From assembly GCA_002633005.1 (NCBI GenBank), contig NMRA01000301.1:275202-339201 (forward strand): DNA of 64,000 nucleotides, written 5' to 3'. Position numbers and translations under genes: made by a program. Below, in pieces: positions 34,901 to 45,900 of this stretch; within the stretch, counting starts at the first letter, position 1, and each line of letters opens with the position of its first letter. The notes below the pieces were generated by a model. That model saw only the letters and a list, made by a program, of their open reading frames with translations, was not told the origin of the DNA and did no database searches. Origin of the DNA: Phoronis australis. Taxonomy: Eukaryota > Phoronida > Phoronidae.

Positions 34901-37900
34901 CTTTTGAGCTAAATAATTATAATTTTAGACACTGCATAATGAAAATCATTTTCTCCAATTTGTCGTTTTAGTCATTAAACAAAAAGAAAACAGGTGTTCT
35001 GGTTCTCGGGTGAAGCATCATCATAACTAACCTTTGTGCGGCAATGCTGTATACGAAATATGCAGCTTTGCGTGGATATGGGTAAAAAAACTGAACATGT
35101 AAAGTCTTCACCGAATTAGTGTTATTACAGACACTCTTCCTTGAGTAAACTAAATTATTTATCGGCGCTCAGGAAAATTTGTCGTTCTGTCATTATTCTG
35201 CTGCAAAAATTGTGATCCGTTGTTTTAGGTCGGCTCAATAGGCCAGTTCCTTTTTTCCCCGATTCTTCAGTCAGCTGTTCTTCTCTTCTGCGAGGTTGCG
35301 CACATGGCAAAACAAATTATCGAAACTGGTTTCATTTTGTTATAAGTTTTTAGTATTTTAATATCAGAAAACCGAATTCCAGAACAAATCTTGCTGCTTG
35401 AAGTTGTCATCATCTTCCGAAAGATGTTGCAAAATTTTAGGAAATGGTGCGTGCACATGTCACAGGCTCAACAACAGACTTCTTTGTTACAATAGGCAAA
35501 GAATTGTGCAAGAAAATGTTCATTAGATTGTTTTTCACTCAAGCGGCTGCAACCTACAAGGTGAGTGTTGGTTGACTCCTAGATTTTGCATGCACCTGTG
35601 CCGGTCGCTAGCTCCAATGTTGACGAGGTGACGAGCAGAACTACCCGGGCTGTGGGAAATTTTGGGGATATAATACAGTGCTACCAAGCTGTATTTTGAC
35701 AATAGTCTTTACACAGCTAGCTGACCGGTTACTACATAACCCGCAGTATCACACAAAGGCATTCATTTTGTTAAGTGCATTTTGTCTGGTGGTCATGTTC
35801 AGTCTCCGGCGGTCCTGTTTTGTGGTGGGGCGGTCATGTTTTTAGGTGCATCAGTCCCATTTTCTGGTGCGGCGGCCCTATTTGATCCTGTTTTGTAGTG
35901 AGTTGGTCTGATTGGAGGACCAGCGGTCATGTTTTGGGTCCGGCAGTCATGTTGTTTCTCACCCGTGTAGTAGTTCCTGATGTAATGTTCACAGGTGCTA
36001 TAGACTTAAGATCAACAGTGGCTGGAGAGCTCACTGTGATGATCAACACTAAAGCATTCTCAGCCTGAGCAATTGTTCCCTGGTGGCATGTGGTCTACAA
36101 CATACACTGTTTGTACCAGTGTGTAATTGATGTGCAAACATGTTTAACTGTAGCTTCATTCTAGTTCAAATACTTACACGCATTTCACGAATCTCGATAC
36201 AATACACAACTTCATGGCTTTGTGCGCCATCTTGAATATGTAATTAGGTACACTAAACAAACCAATTTACCTGTGTTTCTCTTAAAAGTGGAGGAGAATG
36301 TAAGAATTTTTTGAACCTATGTTATCGGAAGGATTTTGATTACATTATCAAAAGTTTGCTATCATGTCATTGTAATGTATCCAGGTATCATCACTGTATT
36401 TACTAATTAAGTAGTTAAATGTCAGAACACAGTAGTTACTAACCCTGAAGTACCATAAGTAATGGGCTGCCTAGTTACTGTCTGTCGCAACTGGGCATTG
36501 TTCTTGGCTACATGCAAAACATTGTAACTTGTTTACGATTCTCAACTCAACCATCCAGATATGTTTCAGGTACAAAGGTCACATCAGTGCTGCCTTGGTT
36601 CTGGGTGGGGTCGACTGCAGTGGTCCCCACCTCTACAGTATCCACCCCCACGGCTCAACAGACAAGCTCCCGTACGTCACTATGGGGTCCGGCTCTTTGG
36701 CGGCCATGGCAGTGTTTGAGGATGGCTTTAAGCCTAACATGGAGGTTAGTAGTGCCTCTCGTATACTCGTGTTCAGTTTCTTGAAACTGTACAGGGTTCT
36801 TCACACACTGTAATAACATGGTCCAACACCCTTTTTTCGTTTCACCTGTTGACTTTGTGCCATCTTGAAATTCTCCTGTCTCCTTTTAATTTGTTTAGCC
36901 TGGATATGTTTTACCTGCAATCTTTTCAGCGTTCTTAAATTTGATTGAGGCAATCATTGTTTGGCGCAGAAGCTGCTTTTGTGTCTGTAGACAGATTTAG
37001 TCATCAAAGTTTTTTTCCAAATTCATCTTTATATGGAAGCACTTCTCCTTTGGTATTTCTTGACCCAACATTAAATGATTTCATTTAGCTAACATTGGGA
37101 TGTCATGTCCCAAAGGTGGCGGGTCAGATTTTTATGAAATTCTTTATGCATTGTTTTCCAAAAGGCTGTTTGGAATTGTTTTTAGAATATTCCTCTCTTT
37201 GCATGAGAGGCTGTCGAAATGTCTTTTATTTGTATGAAAAAAATGCATAATCCAAAATTCAACTTATTATTTAGAGAACTGCAACAGGGCTTTTGAGATT
37301 TCAGCTTTCATATCTGATGAAATTTGGCCATCTTATTGATACTATTGTTTTGCGATTATTTTACCTTTCTCGTACTTGGTCACTTGATCCAATCTGTAGC
37401 AGTGAATTGACGACATTTTGCAGCACTCTCTGGTTGTGTAAAAGAATCTACTCACTTTGCTCAGTTTCTGTTATGCTGTCAAATGCAACTTTAGAGGCAG
37501 GGGAAAGGTAGCATGAAAGTATCATATAGTGTATGATGCACGTATTGTATATTACATTTCTGTTTTTATTTCATTTACATTAAATATTGAGCCTCGCCTG
37601 ACTGTAATGAACTTGGAATATTTTTAATTTGTAAAATGTCCACTTGTTAAAAGCATACCTTCAAAACTGTCAACTGAAGCCGGGTAATTCAGGTTTAAGG
37701 CAACAAGTGTATATGCGGCTGCTGCCTGTGAACTTTGCATAATTTATGTTTGTTGTCCATCTGGTGTGTTTAAAAAGCTCTTAATGACGACATTCTGGCT
37801 TTAACAAATTCAAATTTTCTTCCATAGGTTGAGGAAGCTAAGAAGCTTGTACGCAATGCCATCGCTGCAGGTATATTTAATGACCTGGGGTCCGGGACCA

Positions 37901-39317
37901 ACGTTGATGTGTGTGTGATCACCAAAGACAAGGTGGACTATATCCGACCTTACGATGAGGCCAACATCAAAGGTCAAAGGTGAGTAACAGTTGTCTTTCT
38001 GTCTCGAAGTCTGATTTGTTTGTTTCAGTTCTTGTTGGATTCGAAGCTTACTCTGCTTTCCAATTATGCTTTATCGTTGTACAAAATCTGTCAATCTTGA
38101 AACAATTCGAAAATAATTGTTCACTAATCTGACTAGAGTGGACTTTTGTAGTTTTATAATGCCCGTTCACTTATTGTTCACTAATCTGACTAGAGTGGAC
38201 TTTTGTAGTTTTATAATGCCCGTTCACTTATTGTTCACTAATCTGACTAGAGTGGACTTTTGTAGTTTTATAATGCCCGTTCACTTATTGTTCACTAATC
38301 TGACTAGAGTGGACTTTTGTAGTTTTATAATGCCCGTTCACTTATTGTTCACTAATCTGACTAGAGTGGACTTTTGTAGTTTTATAATGCCCGNTACGAT
38401 GAGGCCAACATCAAAGGTCAAAGGTGAGCAACAGTTGTCTTTCTGTCTCGAAGTCTGATTTGTTTGTTTCTGTTCTTGTTGGATTCGAAGCTTACTCTGC
38501 TTTCCAATTATGCTCTATCGTTGTACAAAATCTGTCAATCTTGAAACAATTCGAAAATAATTGTTCACTAATCTGACTAGAGTGGACTTTTGTAGTTTTA
38601 TAATGCCTGTTCACTTATTGTTCACTAATCTGACTAGAGTGGACTTTTGTAGTTTTATAATGCCCGTTCACTTATGTTATATGGCTCCCAAATTTTACCA
38701 CATAGTCTGATATTCGACTGATTACTGAGCAATGAACTTGGGTATCCTCCAACGTTTTCGATAATTCTCTTGGTAAACTTGTTGTAATGCAGTTCAGTTA
38801 CTTACTATTAGCCTGTTATCAGAACATTGTGACTAACAGCCCAGGGCATACTCCTAGTTTCACAATACTGTCTGGCCATGTGCTGCTAAACTGCGAAAAA
38901 CTCACATTCTTCAGTCAAAATTCCTTTTTGAGGGCAAACATTCCAAACTTATCCAATTGCTGTGGCGCAATCTTTTTATTTAGAATTCGATGTTGGTGCA
39001 AGCATTTCAAGTCTTATCTGCATGCATGCCTTCATGAGAACAAAGGCCTGTTTTGCCAGCTAATAAGTGTCTCTTCATTAACTTGTTGCTCCTTCAGGTC
39101 CACATAACTTCCGTAATAATGTACTTGTTCTTTAAGAGGTATTCCCTTCATCCTGAATATTTTTTTGAAATTAATATTAACCGTCTTGTTATCCAGGCAA
39201 GGGAGATATGTATACAAAAAGGGAACAACTGGAGTCCTGTCCACGTCTGTCAAACCTATCAAGGTTGAGGTGACAAGCACTGTTGTTAGAAGCACTGAAG
39301 CCATGGAAACAGCTTGA
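25957..39317 (+). CDS. PSMB7: PSMB7, 20S proteasome subunit beta2 (trypsin-like), seven exons, complete
   Basis: Exons: 25957-26015, 31791-31872, 33381-33478, 34156-34296, 36570-36744, 37828-37979, 39197-39317 (TGA 39315-39317); 828 bases, 275 residues, close to human (277). The N-terminus [18 protein letters not shown] matches the family's GGFxFxNC start. The propeptide ends KTG|TTIVG at residues 38/39. Counting from that Thr1, Asp17 (GADTRA), Lys33 (NCSK) and Gly45 (CCGAG, open trypsin-like S1 pocket) are all present. Thr1 is freed autocatalytically on assembly and cleaves after basic residues. The C-terminal arm ([14 protein letters not shown] ... META) is the extension that embraces beta3. 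The gene is tail-to-tail with NEK6/7. Intron 1 (5.8 kb) holds a Merlin fossil, intron 2 a MITE, intron 4 a long-TIR element and intron 6 a duplicated VNTR. Jawed vertebrates derive immunoproteasome PSMB10 from this lineage; only one copy is seen here. Confidence 0.97.
26495..30287 (+). mobile_element. Merlin (ISXO2-like) DNA transposon with long terminal inverted repeats, in PSMB7 intron 1
   Basis: The element spans 26504-30278. The left TIR, about 26504-26778, is matched as reverse complement by about 30000-30278. Both begin ggcactcgtcggacatagcg, and both include the tgtcaggcattcccat and attcatttacaggg blocks. Flanking 9-mers caacttcag (26495-26503) and cagcttctg (30279-30287) agree at 7 of 9 positions, compatible with an aged 8-9 bp target duplication of Merlin type. 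It encodes one decayed ISXO2-like transposase on the + strand (28682-29528). The interior at 26790-28580 has no recognised gene. Confidence 0.8.
28682..29528 (+). pseudogene. Degenerate Merlin/ISXO2-like DDE transposase
   Basis: From [20 protein letters not shown] the reading frame is open to a TAG at 29147. The same frame then continues with [13 protein letters not shown] and FRQFVLN, and a frame change lies near 29240-29255. Catalytic-type acidic positions are recognisable: first Asp in VQIDDSL, second Asp in IHSDMWANY, Glu in [13 protein letters not shown], preceded by the typical FIDPQTGTH phrase. A Cys/His region near the N-terminus ([16 protein letters not shown]) resembles the zinc ribbon of IS1595/ISXO2 transposases. 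At least one stop and one frameshift make it inactive. Confidence 0.85.
30694..30775. mobile_element. Tiny collapsed hAT-like MITE with unresolved G/C hairpin
   Basis: Left end ggtggatttgggggg, right end ccccaactaagaatcctgg followed by atctgcccctg. Between them a G-run, 'caagggcccaag', an N at 30732 and a C-run form an inverted repeat. CAG-GGGC-GATCC type ends are usual for hAT MITEs. The N probably marks a sequencing stop in the hairpin. It lies in PSMB7 intron 1. Confidence 0.45.
30790..31790. other. PSMB7 intron 1, right part
   Basis: AT-rich intronic sequence leading to the acceptor tttattccag at 31790. I see no gene or clear repeat. Confidence 0.5.
31947..32616. mobile_element. MITE with GGGGYCCRTTYCATGAA termini in PSMB7 intron 2
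   Basis: The left end ggggtccgttccatgaaac and the right end gttttcatgaaatgggcccc form an inverted pair. The interior repeats 'aagacca'/'tggtctt' inverted motifs. Noncoding, about 670 bp. Ends of the GGGGCCCATTTCATGAA type are common in marine invertebrate genomes (general knowledge). No target duplication identified. Confidence 0.55.
34440..35972. mobile_element. Long-TIR DNA element with CAYGGGTGAG ends and TAGTA target duplication, PSMB7 intron 4
   Basis: tagta (34440-34444) and tagta (35968-35972) flank a 1523-bp element (34445-35967). It begins catgggtgagaaataacatg and ends as the complement of cacgggtgagaaacaacatg. Inverted similarity continues for roughly 180-190 bp on each side and is built from repeats of 'acatgaccgcc...' and 'accagaaaatggga'. 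The interior has no recognised ORF. A 5-bp target duplication with CAC-type termini is the pattern of Transib/ProtoRAG-like elements, but the heptamer (CACGGGT) is not the canonical one, so the superfamily is unassigned. Confidence 0.65.
38119..38394. repeat. 57-bp VNTR in PSMB7 intron 6 (five units, then N)
   Basis: Units begin gttcactaatctgactagag at 38119, 38176, 38233, 38290 and 38347, nearly identical, and end at an N (38394). Because 57 is a multiple of three, translation gives a spurious repeated 19-residue ORF. Intronic, not coding. Confidence 0.9.
38395..38675. repeat. Second copy of PSMB7 exon 6 end, intron start and VNTR (two units); likely uncollapsed allele
   Basis: 38395-38562 repeats 37951-38118: the last 29 exon bases (tacgatgaggcc...), the donor and about 140 intron bases, with single-base differences (gtgagtaac/gtgagcaac, ctttatcg/ctctatcg). 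Two units of the same 57-bp repeat follow, against at least five in the first copy. The join is a single N. Two alleles of one locus assembled in tandem explain this best; the partial exon is not usable. Confidence 0.75.
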
Positions 39318-39520
39318 GTAGGTTGTGCTGCATGCAGTCAAAGAACTAACGATTCATTAAAGACAGTGGCTACTTTTGGTTTTCTATGTTTACGATAATG
39401 TCTTCATTCCTGATGCAAAGTTCAAGTAGGGTGGCACACAAACCAACTCCCTTGCACTCTCCCAAGGTCATTCAAAGTCAATGTCAAATAATTATTGGAG
39501 TTTTCAGTGTTATTTCATTT

Positions 39521-39614
39521 TTGTGACCATGTGATGTATCCTGCATACGGTTTGTGACCATATGTGATGTATCCTGCATACGGTTTGTGACCATGTGATG
39601 TATCCTGCATACTG
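39521..39614 (+). repeat. Three ~31-bp tandem copies in the PSMB7 3' UTR
   Basis: 39521-39550, 39551-39583 and 39584-39614 each contain tttgtgaccat, tgtgatgtatcc and tgcatac. They precede the candidate poly(A) signal by 7 bases. Confidence 0.85.
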
Positions 39615-39620
39615 TTTGTA

Positions 39621-39626
39621 AATAAA
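39621..39626 (+). promoter_or_regulatory. PSMB7: Poly(A) signal AATAAA of PSMB7
   Basis: The first AATAAA after the stop codon, 304 bases downstream, giving a normal-length 3' UTR. Confidence 0.6.
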
Positions 39627-39639
39627 CAACTTTTAGCAT

Positions 39640-42600
39640 CACCACTTTTAGTGCTTTCATGTTACCTACTTGAAAAAAGTCGTTTCCTCAAAAATTCTTT
39701 TCTACTCATTTATCAAATTATTACAGCTAACTGCTGCCTTGTACTTTATAACATTCACCAACTTATTTAATTCTACTCCGACCATTAGTCCAAAATCGAA
39801 ATTTGGCTCCCAATGAATGTTTCATTAAATTCTGATAAATTTATTGTAGTGCTATTCATCTATAACATTTTTGTTTAGTGTCCTTCATTCATTTAGTAAG
39901 TCAACAGTTCAACTACAGACATGTTATGAATTTTTAGGAGAGGTATTGTAATAGCCAACGTCTCAATTTGTTTGGCCAGTCAACAGGTCACTTCCAGATG
40001 ACAGCAGTAATTGGCCTTTTTTAAAAATGTTAAATTTTGACCTAAGGTGGGCTTATTGCTGACTTTGTGAACACTCAAAACAGTCGATCAAATATAAATG
40101 TTGTATTAAAACAACAGGAGATAGCATTGATAACAGTCTCGCTACAGACTAATTGTGTGCATTGGACCCAAACCATAAAGCAACCCTGAAACGAGTCCAG
40201 GCCAAACTTTGGCCACTAAGTGATGATAAAATGCAAGTTTGTTTGAGGTATCCATTCATGTGTAATCGTGCAGAAAACTACCCTGTCAGGACAGAGTTTA
40301 ATGCAGTCTGTGTAGTTTTTGATTCTCCTATGATGACACTAATTGATGTTCACAGCTTTCTGAACACAGGACGCGTGTCAGTGATAGGAATGGCTGAATA
40401 CTGATCAATATTGTCCCACAGTAGTTTGACTGGGCGGAGAACACTATGGCTGCACTACGTAAAACATGTTTTTCTGGATAACATACTTATATATTTTAAA
40501 TAAAACAACACACATGGTCGAAAACAGAAAATTTACAATGTGATCAGATTTGCTTAACAAAGAGACAATAAAGTACACACTCAAACCCTAACAATCTGCC
40601 ATATAAAAGCTACTAAGTGTAAGGCTTTACAATATGCCTGAACTTTACAGAAGTTGGTAAACATTTTACACAACCGACTGCCGCTAGGCAAAAACCAAAT
40701 ACCAGATACTGCTCACTTGATTTGTTGACAGATCAGACAAACAGTCATAACAGAACTCGTGCCGTTTTTATGGGACAGGGAAATAACTAGGCTGCAGCCC
40801 TAGTCGAAAAGTTTTGGGAGACCAGCCCCATTTCCCTGAATTGTAAAACAACCAAAGTATTGTTGAAATCTAAAGAGTTTGCAACTCTGACAGCAGTTGA
40901 ATGAAAAGAAGTAAGAAATTTGCTTAACTGAACCACAATGGATTATTTGACAAATAGTTTAGTCACCCTAGTCAGAACCCATTTTTATACATCTGTACAT
41001 TCTTTGAAAAATACAACTCTGTGGTGGCATTCTCAAGGGCCGAAAAACAAGAAAATATCTGCCCCAACCAACACTCTACTGGACGGCATTTCCAAGACTG
41101 CATAATACATATATATTTCTAACAAGTCAATAAATAGTAAAAGTGAGAAGCTTTTTACAAGTAAGAAAAATAATTCGATTCTCTCTATACATGATTGGAC
41201 TGACCTGAATTTATACACATCAACACCAAAGCTATTCTGGGAATCATTGCATTGAACTTTAGGTGCACTAGCGCCACCAGTGTCACAATCCCATGGCCTC
41301 CTTGTGCCACCTACCAGCAAGTGATCAAATGCACCGTGGCACACATGTACTCCAACAAAAACAAAACTCAACTATGTCTGTCTTATCACAAGCTCCAGGA
41401 GCACATCTGAAGAAGTATTTGGCATGATCAAACAAACACCGGAATGACAAATTTTTCCAATTAGTATTTGCACTTTCAACAGTATGCAGCGTTCCACGTG
41501 CAAGACCTCCCTGCCACAAAGACTATGCAGCATTCCAGGTGCATGACCTCCATGCCACAAAGTCTAAGGGTCCCAAAATGTACCTTGTCATTACAACAGA
41601 GGGAAAAGGCTTTCAATAATGTCAAGTTCAGTCACTGAATTGCCTCTCACTGTGTCTGACCAGTCGTAAAAAGTTTATAATAATAGTTATCCAAAGTGGG
41701 GACCAACACACAGCATATCAGACCCTGCAACACATACAGCGTTCCTCTCTCAACTGAAAACTGAAATTTGCATTGACTGAAGTGAACTGCAATTTTCAAA
41801 CAAACTCCTGGCATGTTTTCAAATGATTAATGACCCAACAGGATTTTTTTTAGGTTTTGACAAAACTCCATTCAACAAAGCTCTGCACATTTTGAAAAAA
41901 AAATGTTATTCATTTAGAACTACTTTATCTGCAAAAGCAGGAAACTGCCTGGATTAAAAATTGATTGGTTTTCATACTATTGACCCCAGCAATTGGCCTC
42001 CACTTGTTCCTTACTCAGATGAGAAACTTCAGGATTTGCAAAGATCTGACAGGCGACTGTTCCTTAAGGCCATCCTCACCACACAAGATAACACGCCATA
42101 ACAAGTCAACATACGGTGCCTCATCTCGAGTAATATCTAAGTGTGAGTTCATTCAAACCCTGAAAAAATCTCCAATTTGACAGAGGAACGATTTGATACC
42201 GATTTCATAATGATATTAAGCAGTTGTTTTTGTAATGAAAGCCAGGTTTATAGCTGCTTTAAGTGAGACTACTTTTCTTCGGAAACAGGTCACAATATTT
42301 ATTCCAATGATTTCACAAGCAAAGCCTTAATTATTTCACATACCTTCAGTGAGTGCCTCTAAAACATTCTCCCAACTTATGTAACTGCTAACACAAGTTT
42401 ACAGTTGCTTCAATAGTGGAGAGCACTATAACATATGCTGTGACACGGGCCTACAGCAAAATTTGCAACACAAAACGACTACGTTCAAATGAAGAAACAG
42501 CACAGTGCTGCCATCTACCAATCAACAATGAAGGATACAAACAACTGATACAGTGCATCATTCGCCTGGTTTCAATCACCTAACGTCTTCACACAGAGTC

Positions 42601-42980
42601 GCTCTTAAAGTCACGACAAAATTACGCAACCTTTAAGAACAGAGAGAGGTAAAACAGTGCGGAGGTTGGTGTAAATGTATCGAAAGATTTTAGAAATGAT
42701 GACAGAAAACAGTCAACTATTCAGCAGCAACTAGTTAGCGGAATTTAGCACAAGTTGGAGCTATATGCAAGACAAAAAACAAAAAACAAATAAAAATAAA
42801 TTAATCCAGTGGTGAATATGACAAGGTTTACAATCACAGATATCTTGAGAGATGGACTTTTATGTGGATACCATCATTACTACTGTCAGACGACTTGAGA
42901 TATGTGTGTATCCGTACATACTGCTATTACTGCTGTTGCCACGGATACCACAACTACTACTACTACTGTTGCCGTGGATA
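39640..42980. other. Convergent intergenic region and NEK6/7 3' UTR
   Basis: No gene recognised. The minus-strand 3' UTR of NEK6/7 starts below 42984. A candidate reverse-strand AATAAA (tttatt, 42298-42303) lies about 690 bases downstream. Short ORFs on both strands (for example 40153-40404 and 41033-41371) show no family motif. Immediately after the kinase stop the minus strand continues with CAG/GTA-rich trinucleotide repeats to about 42910. Confidence 0.45.
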
Positions 42981-42983
42981 CTG

Positions 42984-45900
42984 CTACTGCTGTTGCTCTG
43001 GCTGCTGCTGAGCTTGTTGACAACTTTGAGTGTACATTTTTTCGGCCACTTGAAAGATGGCATTGATGTCTGGCCTCTGTTCAGGGATTGGGTTGATGCA
43101 CATGGCCACAAGCTTTCGCAGCTGAAAAGACAAACATCATGAGAGTAACTTTGAAGCAGAAACTCACCAAGCAGCTGACATTCGGGTAGACAGTTTAAAA
43201 AAACACTGTTGGACTGTATGGTCAAGAGGGAAAAGACTGCCGGTTTCAAGACAACCTAAGTGAAAACGACAACTAGATAAAGAATTATAACTGTTTTGAT
43301 TGATAAATTTTATGAAAACCTACAATTTGTTGTCTTAATTCGATAAATATTCAGACATAAATTGAGATTGCAGACTATTGCCTTCTATTTTTACCATCAC
43401 ATTGACAATCGGGAAATGCTGGCAGCCACATTTTGGAGAGAATACCTCCCTGTCCTGTGACATCAGGATGACCTCATACGGAACCCCTGCTTAGGCAAGT
43501 ATAATCTGGCAAATTTGGATCCCCAATTTTCAAATCCTAGGTGAGTCCCTGGTTGATGAGGCAAGACTCTCAACCAAAAACACCCGAGGATTCAGTCATG
43601 TAACTGAACCCTTGAACAAGCCACTTAACCTGTATTGGTCCATATGCATGTCTCAGCTGCCTGCATGAGTACCAGCAATGGCTGGCATGTAACCCGTCAG
43701 TGTCCCCTCCAGGGGGAGCTGAGCTACATACATCTGCTCAAACTACAACATTTAACCAATAAATGTGAATAGTTCGTGAAGGATTTATAAGTAATTCGTG
43801 AATTAAAACACCAAAAATCCAACATGCTCCTCATGACAATAAAAATATCGCCCAAACATGGTGAGCCAACTTTCAAGATGCACTTCATAGAGGAAGAGGA
43901 CAATTTTTGATGTTGGTTATTTAGTCTGCAAAACAGCATATACAGTTTTAAGATATGGATTAAAAACTGGAGAATACTGCATATGTCTCACCTCTTCAGA
44001 GTAGCGGTCGGCTGGCAGGGGTGGATAGTCACACTGTTCAATTTTCTTGCACAAAGAATATAGATTCATCTTGTCACCATAGAAAGGTGACTGAAGGGCA
44101 GCCATCTACAATCAACCACGAAAAAAGAAAATATTTAGCCAGAAGAACCAAACAGTTAACTTAGGTACAGCGAGTTGACATTGAGTTAGTCAAATAAATA
44201 AGCAGTTCACTGTGGCACCATCTATTGTTTGTTTACACAAACACTGAGGATGTTCCAAGTTCAAAGCCTAACAGTGATACAGGTAAATGTGTCGTCTGCT
44301 ATGTATTTTGAGGGTCGCGCTTATCCACATCTACGTTAGACTCCTTCACTTCCATTCACCTATGACACCACGGGAATCCTTACATTGTATCAAATTCACA
44401 CAGCTACTCATTACCACTACTTTCACAATTTAATTCCTTGATAACACAATATGATGCAAAAGGCCAACTTTACTTATCAGTTGACAAGCAAGCCTAGTAT
44501 GTATAAGTGATCATGTTTACACACCTATCTTAAGTATTGCTAGGACTATCTGGGGAGACCAATACACTTAAGTATTGCTAGGACTATCTGGGGAGACCAA
44601 TACACTTAAGTATTGCTAGGACTATCTGGGGAGACCAATACACTTAAGTATTGCTAGGACTATCTGGGGAGACCAATACACTTAAGTATTGCTAGGACTA
44701 TCTGGGGAGACCAATACACTTAAAATAATGAAAATCCACTCAAAGAAGAAACCTCTGACTTGTATATATTGGATACAAACAAAATTGATTCTGATCATTA
44801 AAAGTGCTACCATTTTCTTTTGAATGAAAAATGAGACCAAAAAAAAAACTGATTCCTAAAGACATGATCTAATTGGATGTTTCGTGTAAATAAAAATAAA
44901 ACGGGTCCAAATAAGTAATAATATGCTAAACATACAGGACGGTACCACATACAGTAGACAATAATGAAGTAAACAAAACAGATGTAAACCCCACTTAGTA
45001 AACAGCAGTAAGGTACACATAGTCATAAAGGATGATACCTCATAGAGAAGGCAGCCCAGGGACCAGATGTCTGACTTGAAGTTGTAGCCAGTTTCATGAA
45101 TCCTCTCAGGGGACATGTAGTAGGGTGTACCCACTGAAACACAACTCATAATGTTTTGTCATGTACACTCTTTTATTATGCCAAACACTTGACGTAATTC
45201 TCAAATGATAGATTCTAATAGAAGCCTAGTCTCCAACACAGAGTGTCAGGGTGCCAGGTGACCTGCACTCCATGAAGGTCTATTTCGTGGAGAGTGACTT
45301 AAGACAGATATTTGGTCTTACGATACCACTTCACAGTTGGTAAACAAAGATTTAATCATGTAATTATTAGAACATAACAATCTGTACACATTTTCTCAAT
45401 AAGTAGCAATAGTGGAACGGTATACTCTTAGATACTTTAATTCATTTGCTGAAGTGAGTTTTAACCGTTCCTCAGAAATAACTGGTGGAGTGTAAGACCA
45501 ACTTTCTGTCTTAAGTCTTCAGTCATTTTTCATTAAACAAACCCCAGCTTTCCAATGCAAGACAGGTATCAGAAATTATACTCGCAAAAAGGCGAGAAAG
45601 CACCTACTGTCTACTATGTTGTTGATTTGTATCTATTTTAATGTTATGTAGGACTCTAGTAAAAAATGTCCCAATTTAGCTAACTTTGGAAAAAAAATAT
45701 CTCAGAAAAGGTGGGTTGGATTCAGGTGGAACTTTCAGAAACCATGCTTTATGCACTGTCCTCCAAACACAGTTAGGAATTGTAATAAAAACAAAAATTG
45801 TCTTCGCCTCTGCCTCATATATAACTACAACCATCAAGAATAAATATTAATTTCTCCGTCAACACATTTTTGGGGTCTTTATAACAGTGAGAGTCAGTAA

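Noticed and set aside
34445-35967. Calling this element Transib or ProtoRAG outright
   Set aside because: The 5-bp duplication and CAC ends fit, but the heptamer differs and no transposase is present, so I left it unassigned.
38117-38458. Repeated 19-residue protein ([11 protein letters not shown] unit)
   Set aside because: An intronic 57-bp VNTR whose period is a multiple of three; no start context, domain or splice support.
37951-38562. Tandem duplication of a PSMB7 exon giving alternative exons
   Set aside because: Only the last 29 exon bases are repeated, without an acceptor, and the join is an N; allelic mis-assembly is simpler.
40153-41560. Short ORFs between PSMB7 and NEK6/7
   Set aside because: Under 115 residues, no motif, overlapping on both strands in UTR/intergenic sequence.
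42852-43249. Leu-rich + strand ORF (42852-43142) and the Ser/Asn-rich minus ORF extending to 43249
   Set aside because: The first is antisense to the kinase last exon and CAG tract. The second is the wrong frame relative to the spliced kinase exon starting at 43121.
44531-44721. CRISPR-like direct repeats
   Set aside because: The units abut with no unique spacers, in a eukaryotic intron.
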